The position numbers were made by a program, and so were the translations under genes. A stretch of 64,000 nucleotides of DNA. Origin: Paralichthys olivaceus (Eukaryota; Chordata; Actinopteri; Pleuronectiformes; Paralichthyidae). A model generated the notes under the pieces. That model worked only from the letters and a program-made list of their open reading frames with translations, was not told the DNA's origin and made no database searches. The DNA lies in NCBI RefSeq assembly GCF_024713975.1, contig NC_091113.1, forward strand, positions 6,832,501-6,896,500, written 5' to 3'. The stretch's first letter is position 1; every line of letters begins with the position of its first letter. Below, piece after piece: positions 20,234-31,754 of the stretch.

Positions 20234-20303
20234 TCATATAAGGGAAGAAATATCCCTGAAAAGGCTTTAGTGCATTAGTGCTATACCCGTTTGCCCTATA
20301 TGG
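20234..20303. promoter_or_regulatory. Paired CArG-like elements upstream of the MLCK paralogue
   Basis: CCCTATATGG at 20294-20303 and TCATATAAGG at 20234-20243, each one mismatch from CC(A/T)6GG, lie about 50 bases apart and 1.6-1.7 kb upstream of the kinase start codon (minus-strand gene). CCCTATATGG is, as I recall, the same decamer as a smooth-muscle alpha-actin CArG box. Role inferred only. Confidence 0.35.
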
Positions 20304-22899
20304 AGCTTACAATATGGATCATGCATTTGATAGGAGCTTTCATTTTAATGGTCTACAACCTCAACGCCCCTCATCTCTGCTTGGAAATGATCCTAATCAG
20401 ACGGAAAGCAACAGTACAGGCCTCAAGGAATTCAAAACAGGAAAAGCAAAGAGTGGGAAGGACAATGTTCTCTGTCTGTGACATAACATGCCAACTATGG
20501 TAGTCATTTTACTTCTGGTTCACATTAAGTCTTTCAAAGACAAGCTCTGTGTGAAGTGTTTTCCTGCCTGTTCCCACAAACTCTTTCAAACAAATCCAGA
20601 CTCCATCACTTTATGAAAGTGATGTGGACACAGGTCAAAGATTCAGTATCATTCTCTACTAATCTGTTGTTTGTTTCCCTATCTTCCGTATAAGTTTCCT
20701 TATCTTTCCCTCATAAATGTCCAAATGCCGGCTGTGATTCAGGGATTAGTGAGGACAGACTAGATTTGAGAAAACAGTGTCTGAAATCAAGAAGAACCGT
20801 GGTTTCTTGAGCTCCAAGAAAGCAGAAAATGGGGAGAGGAAAAACTCTGAGGAGATGGAAGCAGAGAGACAAGACTCGATAGAGATGTGAGGAACAGAGG
20901 ACACGCTGACTGCTGTGCAGCTGGAGGCCTCGGTCCTTTTCCAGCCCGTGGAAGTCGGATCAGGTTTCCTGCAGCTGATTCTGATCCATGTGTTGGTGGA
21001 GAAGCTCTTTGGGGAAGAGTTTGGCCTTCAAAAGGAGGGAAGAAGCCCCAAAGCAACGCTCATGAGACAAGAAGAAGAGCAACTGAATTTCTATATTTTC
21101 TTTCTTGACAATTCTCTCATTTATTTTTCTGTTTGTTTATGAAATTTTTAAGAGCGACAGTTTAATGTGTGATTTACTGGCACTTTATCTGTTTGAATAG
21201 TAGTAAACCTACAAATACCTATAAAAATACAGTAATACCGACTTGAATAAACGTTACTCAGGAAACCATTATGTTACCACCCTTTTTATCTAATGCTAAC
21301 ATAAGAGGAAACGTTTACAAAAACAAACAGCGCAGCTTCCAAAAACTAATTCAATTCAATTCAAAAATGTTGTGGAAAAAAGGAGTTTGTTTGTTTGGAA
21401 ATTAATGTGTTAAAAATTCCCACATGGTGCTCTTTGGGAAATCAGTTAAAATGAAATAAACCAAGGAATAGATGATCATGTTTTACGGTAGTTTTTCCAA
21501 ATCGGATGCTGCTGTTCAAATAATCTAACTCTGACTTTGTGTTGATTATAGTGTTGTCAGACTCTTTTCATTTTCATAAAGTCGTGTTTCAGACTGCAAA
21601 TGTTAAAAACTCAACTGAGGACAGACTAAAGTTGTCTCTCTAAACTAATTTTAATTTAGTATAAAATAAGAATTGCATTGTCCACATCAGGTCTTCAAAA
21701 TGTGCACGTGTTGCTGAATGATTGCTGGTTTCTTTGCTTTTCTTGGTAAGCAATGTTATTTATTTTATGAATGAAATATGGTGATAATATTTAAACAATG
21801 ATGAGGCTAAACAAAGAGACATTATCCAAAAGGTTGGATTAATCATCATTAATGGTTTTTGATTGATATTGGCAGGTTATAGATCAAATTAATCACACCA
21901 AAAAAAGATCTAACTCTTTATCACTCTCACAGCAGTGTTTGTCAAATAACTGCTCTGAGGAAGGACAGGAAGTCTGCTGCAACTGTAATCCTTCATTTGT
22001 CTGACACTGCAACTGCGAGTGAAGAAATAAAAGCAGCGACGGAGGCAGTGAAAGGAATTTATAGCATAATTTGAGAGAGAATCATTTTTTCTTTCAAGCT
22101 ATATCAAACATATTCATACGAGATGGTCTCGGGGGTCTCGGCGGTTGGGCCGAGTAATGGGAGCAGAATCGAATATGGAAGAGGATCAAGTCTGACTCTC
22201 GGCCAAAGGAAACAGCGAGGGGTCCCGGGTGGTGAAAATGCCTGCACAGGATGAATAACCCAGACTTCTTTTTACATCAGAGAAAACTTATAGAAAAATA
22301 GAACTGTGACTGGTATTGAGACATATTTGACAATTCACTTACAGAAACTCCATAAAACAAATCTGAGAGATGAAACTGTTTGTTACTTATTTATGATGAT
22401 GATTCTGTAACACTCGACTTACCCACCACTTAGCACATTTCCAGCGAGTGGCCTCAGTATTTTGATCCTGGAGTTTTGTGGTTGATTTAACAACTGGAAT
22501 TAAATCAAATGGAGATTGCCTACTAAATATTAAACCAATTAAAATGTGATTTTTTTTAATAGTCTCCATGAAAAGATGTTCATATAATCAATGGTAATGC
22601 AGACATTTAAAAAGAGAGTGAGAAGAGGAGGACATGAATGACAATGAAGTCTGTCTCGTCCTCTTTGCCCCGGGTTGTTAAATCCAGAATTAATTAGAAT
22701 TTAGTCCGAGAGAAAAACGAAAGAACCTTTTGACCAGACTTCACGTTCATTTGCTGCCAGTAACTTCCAACCTTTTGACAGGTTTTTGCAGGTGTGATTG
22801 TGTCTGGACGAAACTAACACTTGAACAAACATCAGCGTGATAAGAACTAAAATGAAGAATGTGTACTTTTAAGTAAACTTTGAAGTTTTTTGTTGGTTC

Positions 22900-23030
22900 A
22901 TGTCACATCCACTCGAGGGAGGAGGCAGGATTTATGACCTATACCGCAGCCAGCCACCAGGGGTTGATCAAAATGATTTGGCCTCACTTTTGGGGAGCTG
23001 CCATCTCGTCCATCTTGGAATAACCAACCC
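22900..23030. repeat. Repeat family R1, fragment
   Basis: Contains ACCGCAGCCAGCCACCAGGG followed by GGTTGATCAAAATGATTTGG and CACTTTTGGGGAGCTGCCAT. These blocks recur (diverged or inverted) at 25.79-25.89 and 31.76-31.92 kb. Non-coding. Confidence 0.6.
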
Positions 23031-23807
23031 CAGATTCGGAAGTTGCAACTGGAACACTTCTTCAAGTTAGAATTTGGACTCTGAAGATCAGGGGAACCTC
23101 ACCACCCCCGACCTTGAAATCAACGATGGCCCCTGACACATTCTTACAGACTTGTTAAGAGCATCGACAGCTTAGCTTTTTGATTCATTGAACACTGAAC
23201 ACTGGATTCTGATGTTCCTGCAGCTAGTTGTTTCTTTCATTAGTTTGTTTTTTGCAATTGTTTTGTAATCCTGTGGTGTTTTGAATCTTTCCACCTGACT
23301 ATGTTTCTTCCTACTGAGCCATTTGAACCAGAGAGCTCAACAAACTGCAAACCAAGAAAACATTACGTAAGAGTGAAAAAGGTTATTGAAGTCTGCTTCT
23401 CCTCTGCGGTGATGGAACTTCTCAAAGCACTGAACTACAGCCAGGTGCATCACTTTTTCGGGTCCCCTGGAAACATTTCTCTTGTCATTTCCGCAATTTG
23501 TAGCTGTATTTGCACGAGTTGTGACTTTTTGCAGCGCATGTGTCGTCTGATCGATGAAGTTGTTTGCTTAATTTGCACGTGTTCTTTCTATTTACATGTG
23601 TTCTTTCTAATTACATGTGTCTCTCCGTCACCTGGAAATGAAATGTATCATCTAATTTTACATTTTAGAAAAACAAAATACAGATACTGAAGATCAACAG
23701 TGGACATTTTGTGTTAAACTGAGTCATACTCACACTGGATCATCTTCTAAACACGTTGCTCTCAAACACGGAGCTCATCACGCTGCACAAGGCCAACTAA
23801 GTACTAA

Positions 23808-23974
23808 ACTACATTTCCCAGCAACCCTTTACACAGGAAGTGCGTCCACCCCCAATACTGGTCCGACTGCTGCAAAACCGGGCATCAGCACGAAGAAGCA
23901 TGTGTGAGCTCACATGAACCAAGAAGCGAGAGGAGACAGAGGTTTGTGCTCATCGATCATCGCTGGACTCACAG
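23808..23974 (+). promoter_or_regulatory. pus3: pus3 promoter (ZNF143-like and ETS sites) and noncoding first exon
   Basis: ACTACATTTCCCAGCAACCC at 23808-23827 closely resembles the ZNF143/Staf (ACTACAATTCCCAGCATG-type) element. ACAGGAAGTG at 23833-23842 matches the ETS/GABP core. Both are typical of CpG-type housekeeping promoters. A donor ACAG|GTAAAG follows at 23974/23975, and the acceptor at 24394-24395 lies four bases before the pus3 ATG, so the first exon is untranslated. The transcription start is inferred to lie between about 23850 and 23940. Confidence 0.6.
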
Positions 23975-24399
23975 GTAAAGTTTTATCGCTTCAGTGTTTA
24001 GCACCAACAGCTAATCTTTAGCTTAGCATACGAGCTAACAGGCTGTGTACAGTGTTAGCATGTAGCCAGTAAGAGAAGCAGGGATGAACTTCTGCTAACT
24101 GCCTGTAAGAGTAAGAGTGAATTAAAGTATATAAGGAATTAAATATTGTTTTACGTGGTTTAACACTGAAGAAAAAGTAGTTGTGGAGTGGATGTTTTCA
24201 TGTGCTAGCTAACAGATGCTAATTGTGTGTAGGAGACACTTTAACACTTCCCACAATCCCTCCCCTGGTGCTTATAGTATTTTTGTTTCCTATTAACAAT
24301 ATACACCAACGTAAATTCCTTGTATGTGTAAACCTGCTTGGTAATAAAACCAGATTCCAGCATTCATGTGATTCTCTGTAAATAATCTCATCCAGCAAC

Positions 24400-26908
24400 A
24401 TGTCGGAGGCTCTGACCCGGAGAATAGAGAAGCTGGAGGCAGAGCTGCAGGAGCTCAGGTCCCAGCTGAGGGAGACGAGTGGAGCCGGAGAGGACGTGGA
24501 GGTGACATCCAGTGAAATCACCGACCGCAAGCCTCATGGGAACTCCAGCGGCAGGAAGAAGGGGAAGAAAGCCAACAAGGAGCGTCCTTTTGACTTCTCC
24601 GCCCACCCTCGGCGCCACGCGGCCCTGCGGCTGGCGTACCTGGGCTGGGCCTACCAGGGCTTTGCGGTGCAGGAGAACACAGACAACACGGTGGAGGCCA
24701 GACTCTTCGAGGCTTTGCTGAAGACGCGGCTGATCCAGGACAGACAGAGCTCCAACTATCACCGGTGTGGTCGCACCGATAAAGGAGTCAGCGCCTTTTC
24801 CCAAGTGCGTTCACAGAGACAAAGATCGTGCGCCGTTTGATAGTTTTTCTCACGCAGTCGTTAAGTAAACTCATCTCTTTCACACAGGTCGTTACAATTG
24901 ATTTGAGGTCCACACAGTTTTGTGGAGGACTCGGTGTCACGCTCCCGGAGAATGTTGACGCAAGCACCAAGAGTAAAGCTGCCGTCTCTGAGGTTCCGTA
25001 TGTGAAGATGCTGAACAGAGTCCTGCCCCAGGACATCAGGATCTTGGACTGGGCCCCCGTCGCAGAGGGTTTCAGTGCTCGCTTCGACTGCCAGTCCCGC
25101 ACATATCGCTACTACTTCCCCCGAGGATCTTTGGATGTGGCGTTGATGGCAGATGCTGCGAAAAGGTCAGTGAAGACACTAAATCCTAAACACTGATGTC
25201 TCCCGTTGAAGACGCAGCTCTGATCTGGAGCTCTCTTTGCACACGACAGGTACGAGGGGACACATGACTTTCGCAACATGTGCAAAATGGATGTGGGCAA
25301 CGGCGTCTTGCAGTTTGAGAGGACCATCTTGTCAGCGTCCGTCAAGCCAGCGTTGCCTCAGCACACGTCCAGCACAGATCAATATGACATCTTCATCTTC
25401 GAGATTAAAGGATTGGCCTTCCTTTACCACCAGGTATCAAAGACAACAACTGCAGTTCAGATAATTTCTCTCTTGAGGAGCTCATTTCTTTTAAAATGTA
25501 ATATAAATATTTGATTACCTTTGCTGTGTTACACCACAGGTACGATGCATGATGGCCGTGCTTCTCCTGATAGGACAGAAACTAGAAGCCCCAGAGTTAA
25601 TTAATCAGCTCCTGGATGTTCAGAGGAATCCCAGAAAGCCCCAGTACAGGTGAATTAATGAGTAATGAAGAAGTTGTGTATGTCAAATGTCTTCTATGCT
25701 CTGTCTCACACACAAATACACAAAGAATGATTTCATTTAATGTTTGAAATTCTATATTCATGTCAAGAACCACCCAAAATGACAGAAACCATACTGCAGT
25801 CCACCACTAGGGGTTGATGAAGATGTTTTGGCTTCACTTCTGGAGCCAAAACATCTTCATCAACCCCTAGTGGCAGACTGCAGTATGGTCGTCTGTCTGT
25901 GGTTGAGCTACATCAGTCTGAGTCTTGAACATTCTCCTTCTTGACGTTAGCATGGCGGTGGACTTCCCTCTGGTGCTGTACGACTGCCACTTTGAAGGTT
26001 TGAGCTGGAAGCAGGAGGCTGAGGAGGTGAACTACGTCCTGTCGGTGCTGCAGCAGCACTGGACCCAGAGTGAAGTCAAGAGCCACGTCCTCCATGGGAT
26101 GATCAAGGGTCTGGAGGCCTCAGGTGAGAGTTTATTAAGAAGCAACAGCCTCTGTGAGCTTCAACATATAGAGAGTTATCAAAACCATTCTGTGTAAAAC
26201 TCATTCATCAAGTGCAACACGTATTTTAACACCAGTTTAAAGAAGTGTTTGTTTTTCTGTTTAAAAAAATAAAAAAATAAAAAAAATCTCTAGAAGGATG
26301 GAGGTTGTCATGACAACACACCTGAAGCATCCCTCAAAGAATTTAACTGGACTGCACCCAATTATTATGCAGCATCATGATTCTGCTTCCAAACCATCAA
26401 GAGCTCTTTATATTCATGTGTTTGAAACCTCCACACTCCAGCAGTGATAGTTTTATCATCCTGAGGCTTTTTGGAGACGAGAGCCGCAGCAACTAGTTGT
26501 GAACAGATAATGAAATAGCAACTATTTTGATACTCTATGAAAGTTTTATTTTACATTTGTAGCTTTGCATCCTTGTGAATTCTTTTCATGCACATCATTT
26601 CCTTGTGTGAATTAACGCTACATCTTTTTCACTGCTCTCTGTCCACAGGCGGAGTGTCCTCCAACCACTGCTGGTTAGTGGAAGGCAGCAGGCAGAGAAA
26701 CTATCGACCGTTGCTGGAGCGTCCGTGCTGCGAGAGCCTGGAGTCCAGGATAGACCACTTTGTCAAAAGAGGCAGACTGGAGCGGGAGGAAGGCGAAGAC
26801 GGAGGTGAAACGGTCCACAGAGGGAAAAGGTCCAAACATTCCCACATCTCCTCCACCGTGCCTGTTTCTGCAGAGCTGCCACCGTCGAAGCAAAGTGAAG
26901 AAGACTGA
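24400..26908 (+). CDS. pus3: tRNA pseudouridine(38/39) synthase PUS3, complete
   Basis: TruA-family enzyme that isomerises uridine to pseudouridine at positions 38/39 of the tRNA anticodon stem-loop. Coding exons: 24400-24804, 24888-25165, 25250-25433, 25540-25649, 25951-26123, 26649-26908. They give about 469 residues (human 481). Seen: an N-terminal coiled-coil-like segment (residues 5-25), a basic linker, the strand [16 protein letters not shown], and the catalytic-aspartate motif [10 protein letters not shown] with Asp127. Later conserved blocks are [26 protein letters not shown] and FLYHQVRCMMA. The C-terminus holds [14 protein letters not shown] and then a charged, low-complexity tail. 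The start is the first ATG after the acceptor. The fifth coding intron (between coding exons 4 and 5, 25650-25950) contains a long inverted repeat, listed separately. The downstream neighbour dcakd begins almost at the presumed pus3 poly(A) site. Symbol is secure. Confidence 0.95.
25789..25888. repeat. Long inverted repeat (44-bp arms, 12-base loop) in a pus3 intron
   Basis: Left arm 25789-25832 and right arm 25845-25888 are reverse complements with 42 of 44 positions matching; the loop is 25833-25844. Each arm resembles the core of repeat family R1, so the structure is probably two inverted R1 fragments or a MITE-like palindrome. In the pus3 transcript it would fold as a strong hairpin about 60 bases upstream of the acceptor at 25949-25950. 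Confidence 0.9.
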
Positions 26909-27772
26909 GATTTTTCAGTCTGAAAAAAGACACATTTTATTTCAAGCCAAAGCATTGTTTTTTTCCCCATTTTCATTCAGGACACTAAACAGTGGATTTA
27001 CATTCATAGATTCTGTCTGTTTCCTACAGAAGCTTATTGGATTCAGTAGAGAAAAGAATTCTGCTGTTTTTTAAATTATTATGTCAGAATTCTAAGAAAG
27101 TCTTTCATGAGGGAAAAAAAATAAGCTGTCGTTTTAAGAATGAACAATATAGCCGAATTCAAAATCCCAAGAGAAGTTCTCATTTTAATTTGGGTCTGAG
27201 TCATTGGAAGATACTATTTTGTGTTTTTAAGTAATATATGACTTTGTTATTAGTCTGTCAGCAGTTTACACAGGCACCTCAGGACTTTGGGATTGTTTAG
27301 ACAGAAACTACACAGATTTTGATCCATGTCTTTAATTCAGAACAAACAGCAGATTTGTTTCTTGTGAAAAACTTTCTCAGATTTATGACATAATCTCTCC
27401 TGAAGTCCCAAAAGATGGTATTTTTTTATGTTGTCCGCTCGAGATAAATAAGTTCCGCACACAGAGTTGATATCTGCAGAGTAAAATCATGACAGGCCGA
27501 TGCTTTGAAGACAACACCAAGTTGAATTTAAAGCTTTTATTATGAAGAGCAACAAGAACTTTATTGTGTGACCATTCTGGGTGAAAATACAACTTTGGCT
27601 TTGAGCGTCTGAGTCGTTAAAACACAAACATCTTAAAATAAATATCTTGTGTGCACAAGTTATCTTGAAAAATCAAGATAAAAAAAGATCTCCTGGGACT
27701 TCAGGGCCGCCATAGTTTAAAGACATAATAATCTCTCATTTTTCTTCCATGCAAATATTTATTTTGTATTCA

Positions 27773-27778
27773 AATAAA
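27773..27778 (+). promoter_or_regulatory. Candidate pus3 poly(A) signal (AATAAA)
   Basis: AATAAA lies about 865 bases after the pus3 stop. The sequence 26909-27772 is AT-rich and 3' UTR-like, with several weaker candidates such as AATAAA near 27637. The dcakd GC-rich promoter begins only about 50 bases beyond it. Confidence 0.45.
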
Positions 27779-27819
27779 CCTGTTTTGGAGAAAGTTCCTG
27801 TCTGCTCGGTTTATCAGCG

Positions 27820-28162
27820 GGGCGGAACTCATGTCAAACCATGAGGGGGACGTGGGAGGATTTCTGATGTGGCGCTTGTGAAGCTAAGCAGCTAGGTGGT
27901 TAGCAGCCCGTGGAGAGCAGCTCGGAGTGAAACACGCAGTTTCCAGTGACACGGACCCGAGCAGCTTCCTCACCCGACTGTTAACGAAGTGCCACAGAGA
28001 GAACATGTCCGCTGCTTCGTGTGTTCGAGTCGTTTTCGTCGCTCTCACGTGATAAACACGCATGCTAACGTTAGCCTGTTAGCAGCCGTGCTTGTTTACC
28101 GTGTCTCTGCACGGATCCGCTGTAGCTCCGGCTGCTCTCAGGAGGCTGTCGTGTTTGCAAAG
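27820..28162 (+). promoter_or_regulatory. dcakd: dcakd promoter and noncoding first exon
   Basis: A CpG-enriched patch that ends in a donor (GCAAAG|GTAAAG) at 28162/28163. The matching acceptor TTATTTAG precedes the exon carrying the dcakd start codon near 29019. No conserved coding content is seen, so it is read as promoter plus 5' UTR. The exact transcription start is unknown. Confidence 0.55.
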
Positions 28163-28489
28163 GTAAAGAAACCAAACCAGCAACAGACACACGTCAGTAA
28201 CAGACGGAGCTCAACCTGCGGACACTTGTTTCTGTTCTGGCTGCTTCAGATTTAACTTCCTGTTAAAGCTCGTGAGGTTTGACATTAGTTATGGGGTTAG
28301 TTTGTTATTGATGACGTCACAGTTCACCAATCAAACCAGTTTGACTCGTGACACTTTACCAGCAGTTTGTATTTTACCATGTTTTACATTAACTGGGTGC
28401 AGTTCCATACTTCCACAGCAGGGGGCGTGCTGTCAAACATAAGAGAGGTGTGACTGTAAGCATGTAACTCAGACTTTTATTGTGAAAAT

Positions 28490-28640
28490 ATCCAGCTGAG
28501 AAAAGTAACTTTTACTCCACTTACTTGTACTTTTACTTTATTATTTTCATTTTGGGGCTTTGTACTTCTACACTACTCTTTTTAATGGTCAATGATGTAC
28601 TCCAAGACATTTGTCAATATAAGTATTTGCAGTATTCACT
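28490..28640. repeat. Dispersed repeat, possible (in dcakd first intron)
   Basis: The run AAAGTAACTTTTACTCCACT and the following TTGTACTTTTACTTT are typical of a common teleost element that I recall as rich in TACTTTTACT. No second copy was found in this window, so assignment rests on memory. Outside it, the 28163-29018 intron holds nothing recognised. Confidence 0.35.
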
Positions 28641-29077
28641 CAGATAATGAATACTTAAATCAATACATTAATAATGATTCAGTATATTTTGGTGAAAGTA
28701 ATTAAATATCCCCCAATCTTAACCATAATATTTACATTTATTCTGAAGTGGACCATTTCAGGAGTACTAAAATAAATGTTTACTGTTACATAATTAGTCT
28801 TTTTGAACTACTTCTTAAAGTTTTGAGTACCACTGGAAATATCTTTTATCATGTTATCTATCTATAGCTTTGGTTTTTGTTAATGTGAAATTGTAAAGAT
28901 TTTGTCTTGAATTACTTAAATATCCTGTTTATTTGTCTGGTAGTGTAACTTTTATTTATTATAACTTGTCGTGAGATGTGCCGTCACACAAGTTTTACAT
29001 TTCCTTTCTTTATTTAGCTGTTTTGCTCTAACCAGTACTGGCGTGACTTTGATGCAGCTCTCTGTCGTTGCTTTAAG

Positions 29078-31342
29078 ATGTTCCTGGTGGGGCTGACGGG
29101 AGGAATCTCCTCAGGGAAAAGCACAGTGTCTTTGATGCTGCGGGAGCTTGGGTGCCCCATTATCGATGCCGACGTTGTGGCCAGGAAAGGCAAGTGAATA
29201 TTTGTATTCTTCAACACAAATTCAGTTTAAATACCAAAATTAATTTGTCCACCTTAGATAAGATAAGAAATTTAAATGTCCTCCTGCTTTATGTAATGAT
29301 GACTTTTACTGTTGCTATCATTGTTATAGTTCTGGTTAAATGCTGTAATAGACATAAGGGGTTTAGGCCTGTAGGAGGTTGATTGAGACGAATGCTTGGA
29401 GAGTTTGCATGAGTCATGAGGTCTCCGCTGACTGCAGGGATGATGTTTCAATTACGTGATGAAGATTAAAAAGGTCACAGAACTGGGTAGAGAGTGCACA
29501 GCTGCACGTCGGAGAAAATGTGAGGCATTAGGATAAAAATTTAATTACAATCAGGTGGCTGATGAGTCTGTTAAATATAGTTTAAGGTGTTTTTCTCTCC
29601 CTCTTTCTACCTTCTGTATTTCCTTTTCAGTTGTGCATTTAACGTCTTTTACTAACTTGTTTTCGTCACTTATCACAAGTCATGTTACACTGGTTAATCA
29701 AAAACAATGATGTATTGATACCATACAGTCGTGGAGCCCCACACTACTGCCTACTCTCGCATCGTCTACCACTTCGGGCCAGAGATCCTGCTTGAGAACG
29801 GTGAGATTGACAGGCAGAAGCTGGGTCAGCTCATCTTCGCCAACGAGGAGAAAAGGAAGCTGCTGAACTCCATCACCCACCCGGAAATCCACAAGGCGAT
29901 GCTCAAAGAGATCCTCTTCTACTTCCTCAGAGGTGAGCGAGGAATTGGGTTCGGCTCAGTTATAGGTTGACACAGGGACGGGAAAGGAGGATTAGTTAGT
30001 GAGAGTGAGTCAAGTCTGTTTGGCAGCAGAGGGGTGGGCGGTAGCCAAGAAGTGAGATACAGAATTTCAGAATATTCCCAACATTTCATCAGGTAGAAGG
30101 TGAAAGTCAAACAACCGAAACCATAACTTAAAATAAAAAAAGAAATACAACTTTCACTTGCTACAAAACGTCTTCTAAGTGTTTTAGTTTCAACCAGATA
30201 AAAACTGGAATTTTCTCATAAATCACTTCCTCTTTGCTGCAGCAAAGCAGTTGTGCTGTTTTTAGAACGGCCACGAATAAGTGATTTCTGGAAGTGTAGT
30301 CAGCAAATTTCACACTTAAAATTCCTACAAGCTAAACAGAGACACGCCAGACTCAAGTTTCGAGCTATTTAAAGGAAGTAATAGTCGTGTATTCCCACAT
30401 AACACAAACAACAGTGATAGAAACCATCTCTTCCACACAGTCAGTCACATGTTGCTGTTAAAATACATTAGAAAATGTATTTTCTGAAATGTACTGGTAT
30501 CCGATTGGCCCATACAGGTGTCCAGGTCTAAGTAATCAAGAACATTTTGCTTAAAGTTAACTTCTAAACAACGACTTTAATTATCTTGATTAGTTATTAA
30601 CTTGGTCGTGTTAATAATATCCTCACAGTGTAGATGTTAACGTGTTGAGACACATTCATCCTCGTTCACAATGCTCCACCTCTTCTTCTGTCTCCTCAGG
30701 TTATCGCTATGTCGTGCTGGACGTGCCTCTTCTCTTTGAAACCAGGCGTCTCACTCAGTTTTTGAACCACACTGTTGTGGTCTACTGGTAAGACCACCAC
30801 TCATCTTTCTCAAACCCGCCCCCCTCATCACTGCAGAGATTCACCTCTAGGATTCATACTTTGAATCATTCAACTGTTTGACAGTTTGTTTTTGACAGAC
30901 TCTGGCCATTAGGGGCAGTTTTTAATATTTATATTAGTTATCCGTTACCTGTCTTCCTCTCTCGTCACCTTATTAGCATGACTCACTGCCTCTGGATATT
31001 TTAACAAGGCACCCTGGCTGCACCATAAATAACCTCCATTGTCGGTTCCTTTTCAGTGACCCTGCCACTCAGCTATCGCGCCTGATGCAGAGGGACGGCC
31101 TGACCCAGGAGCAGGCCGAGCAGCGCATGGCGGCACAGATGCCGCTGAATGAAAAGCGCGGTCTGGCCAATCACGTTATCGAGAACTCGGGCAGCCGGGA
31201 GGACACCCACCGGCAGGTCCTGCGGCTGCACACAAAGCTGGAGGACTCCATGGACTTCCTTTTAGTGAGGGTCGTGGCTATCGCTGCCACCACTGGTCTG
31301 AGTGGGATTCTGCTCTATGCTGCCAAGATCCTTTTATCTTAA
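29078..31342 (+). CDS. dcakd: Dephospho-CoA kinase domain-containing protein, complete
   Basis: CoaE-family P-loop kinase homologue, predicted to phosphorylate dephospho-CoA to CoA; the physiological role in vertebrates is less settled than that of coasy. Coding exons: 29078-29189, 29729-29932, 30700-30787, 31057-31342. They give 229 residues (human 231). Seen: Walker [12 protein letters not shown] at residues 5-15, then [16 protein letters not shown], the conserved DVPLLFET, and HTVVVYC near the base-binding region. A hydrophobic C-terminal stretch (about the last 25 residues, [20 protein letters not shown]) looks like a membrane anchor. The first coding intron uses a GC donor (29190-29191), required to keep the frame. 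The preceding out-of-frame ATG at 29052 is ignored. A downstream AATAAA at 32212-32217 is a possible but distant poly(A) signal. Symbol is secure from sequence and from c1ql1 as neighbour. Confidence 0.94.
29190..29191 (+). other. dcakd: GC splice donor of the dcakd first coding intron
   Basis: The exon ends AAAG and is followed by GCAAGT, the consensus of the rare GC-AG intron class. Joining to the acceptor at 29727-29728 gives ARKVVEPH, as in the family. The nearest GT downstream would shift the frame. Confidence 0.85.
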
Positions 31343-31754
31343 CAGAGGAAGTTGCAGCTGTAAAGGGGTTCGCTCCCAGATGTGGTCAAAGATGAGGATG
31401 TGAACAGAAGCAGGCAGGTCGGAGGTAATGATGCAAATTACTGTGAGATTAGTTTCACAGTGCCCATCACTGCAGCTCAGTGGTGTGACGTGCACTGATT
31501 AACACAGACTCACACTGTTGACATAACATATAGTGAGAAATTGTTGTTTGGTGTGAAAGGTTTCTATGTGCAATTTCTGTGGGGTTTTACTGTGAGACAC
31601 TAAAACATGAAGGTGATACTGTACAAGCTCTAATTTACAACCTGTGCCTAGTTACACGAGAGCTGCTCTCGACAGTGACGGCAGATCAGAGCTTAAAAAC
31701 GGGCTAAAGCTTAATTGTAATGTAGTGTTCAACACGTTACTTCTATTTGTTCAA

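Larger units (their letters stand above)
18596..23807. other. Intergenic region between the MLCK paralogue and pus3
   Basis: About 5.2 kb separating two divergently transcribed genes. The kinase start codon is preceded by a splice-acceptor-like CTGCCCCAG, so an untranslated kinase exon probably lies in the left part. The rest is AT-rich with no convincing coding exon. A 270-base open frame on the minus strand near 20.8-21.06 kb has low-complexity composition and was not accepted. An R1 repeat fragment lies near 22.9-23.03 kb. Confidence 0.5.

Noticed and set aside
20787-21056. Minus-strand open frame rich in Pro, Ser and Leu
   Set aside because: Low-complexity composition, no splice context or recognisable domain.
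29193-29200. GT donor just downstream of the dcakd GC donor
   Set aside because: Using it adds four bases and breaks the reading phase with the next exon.
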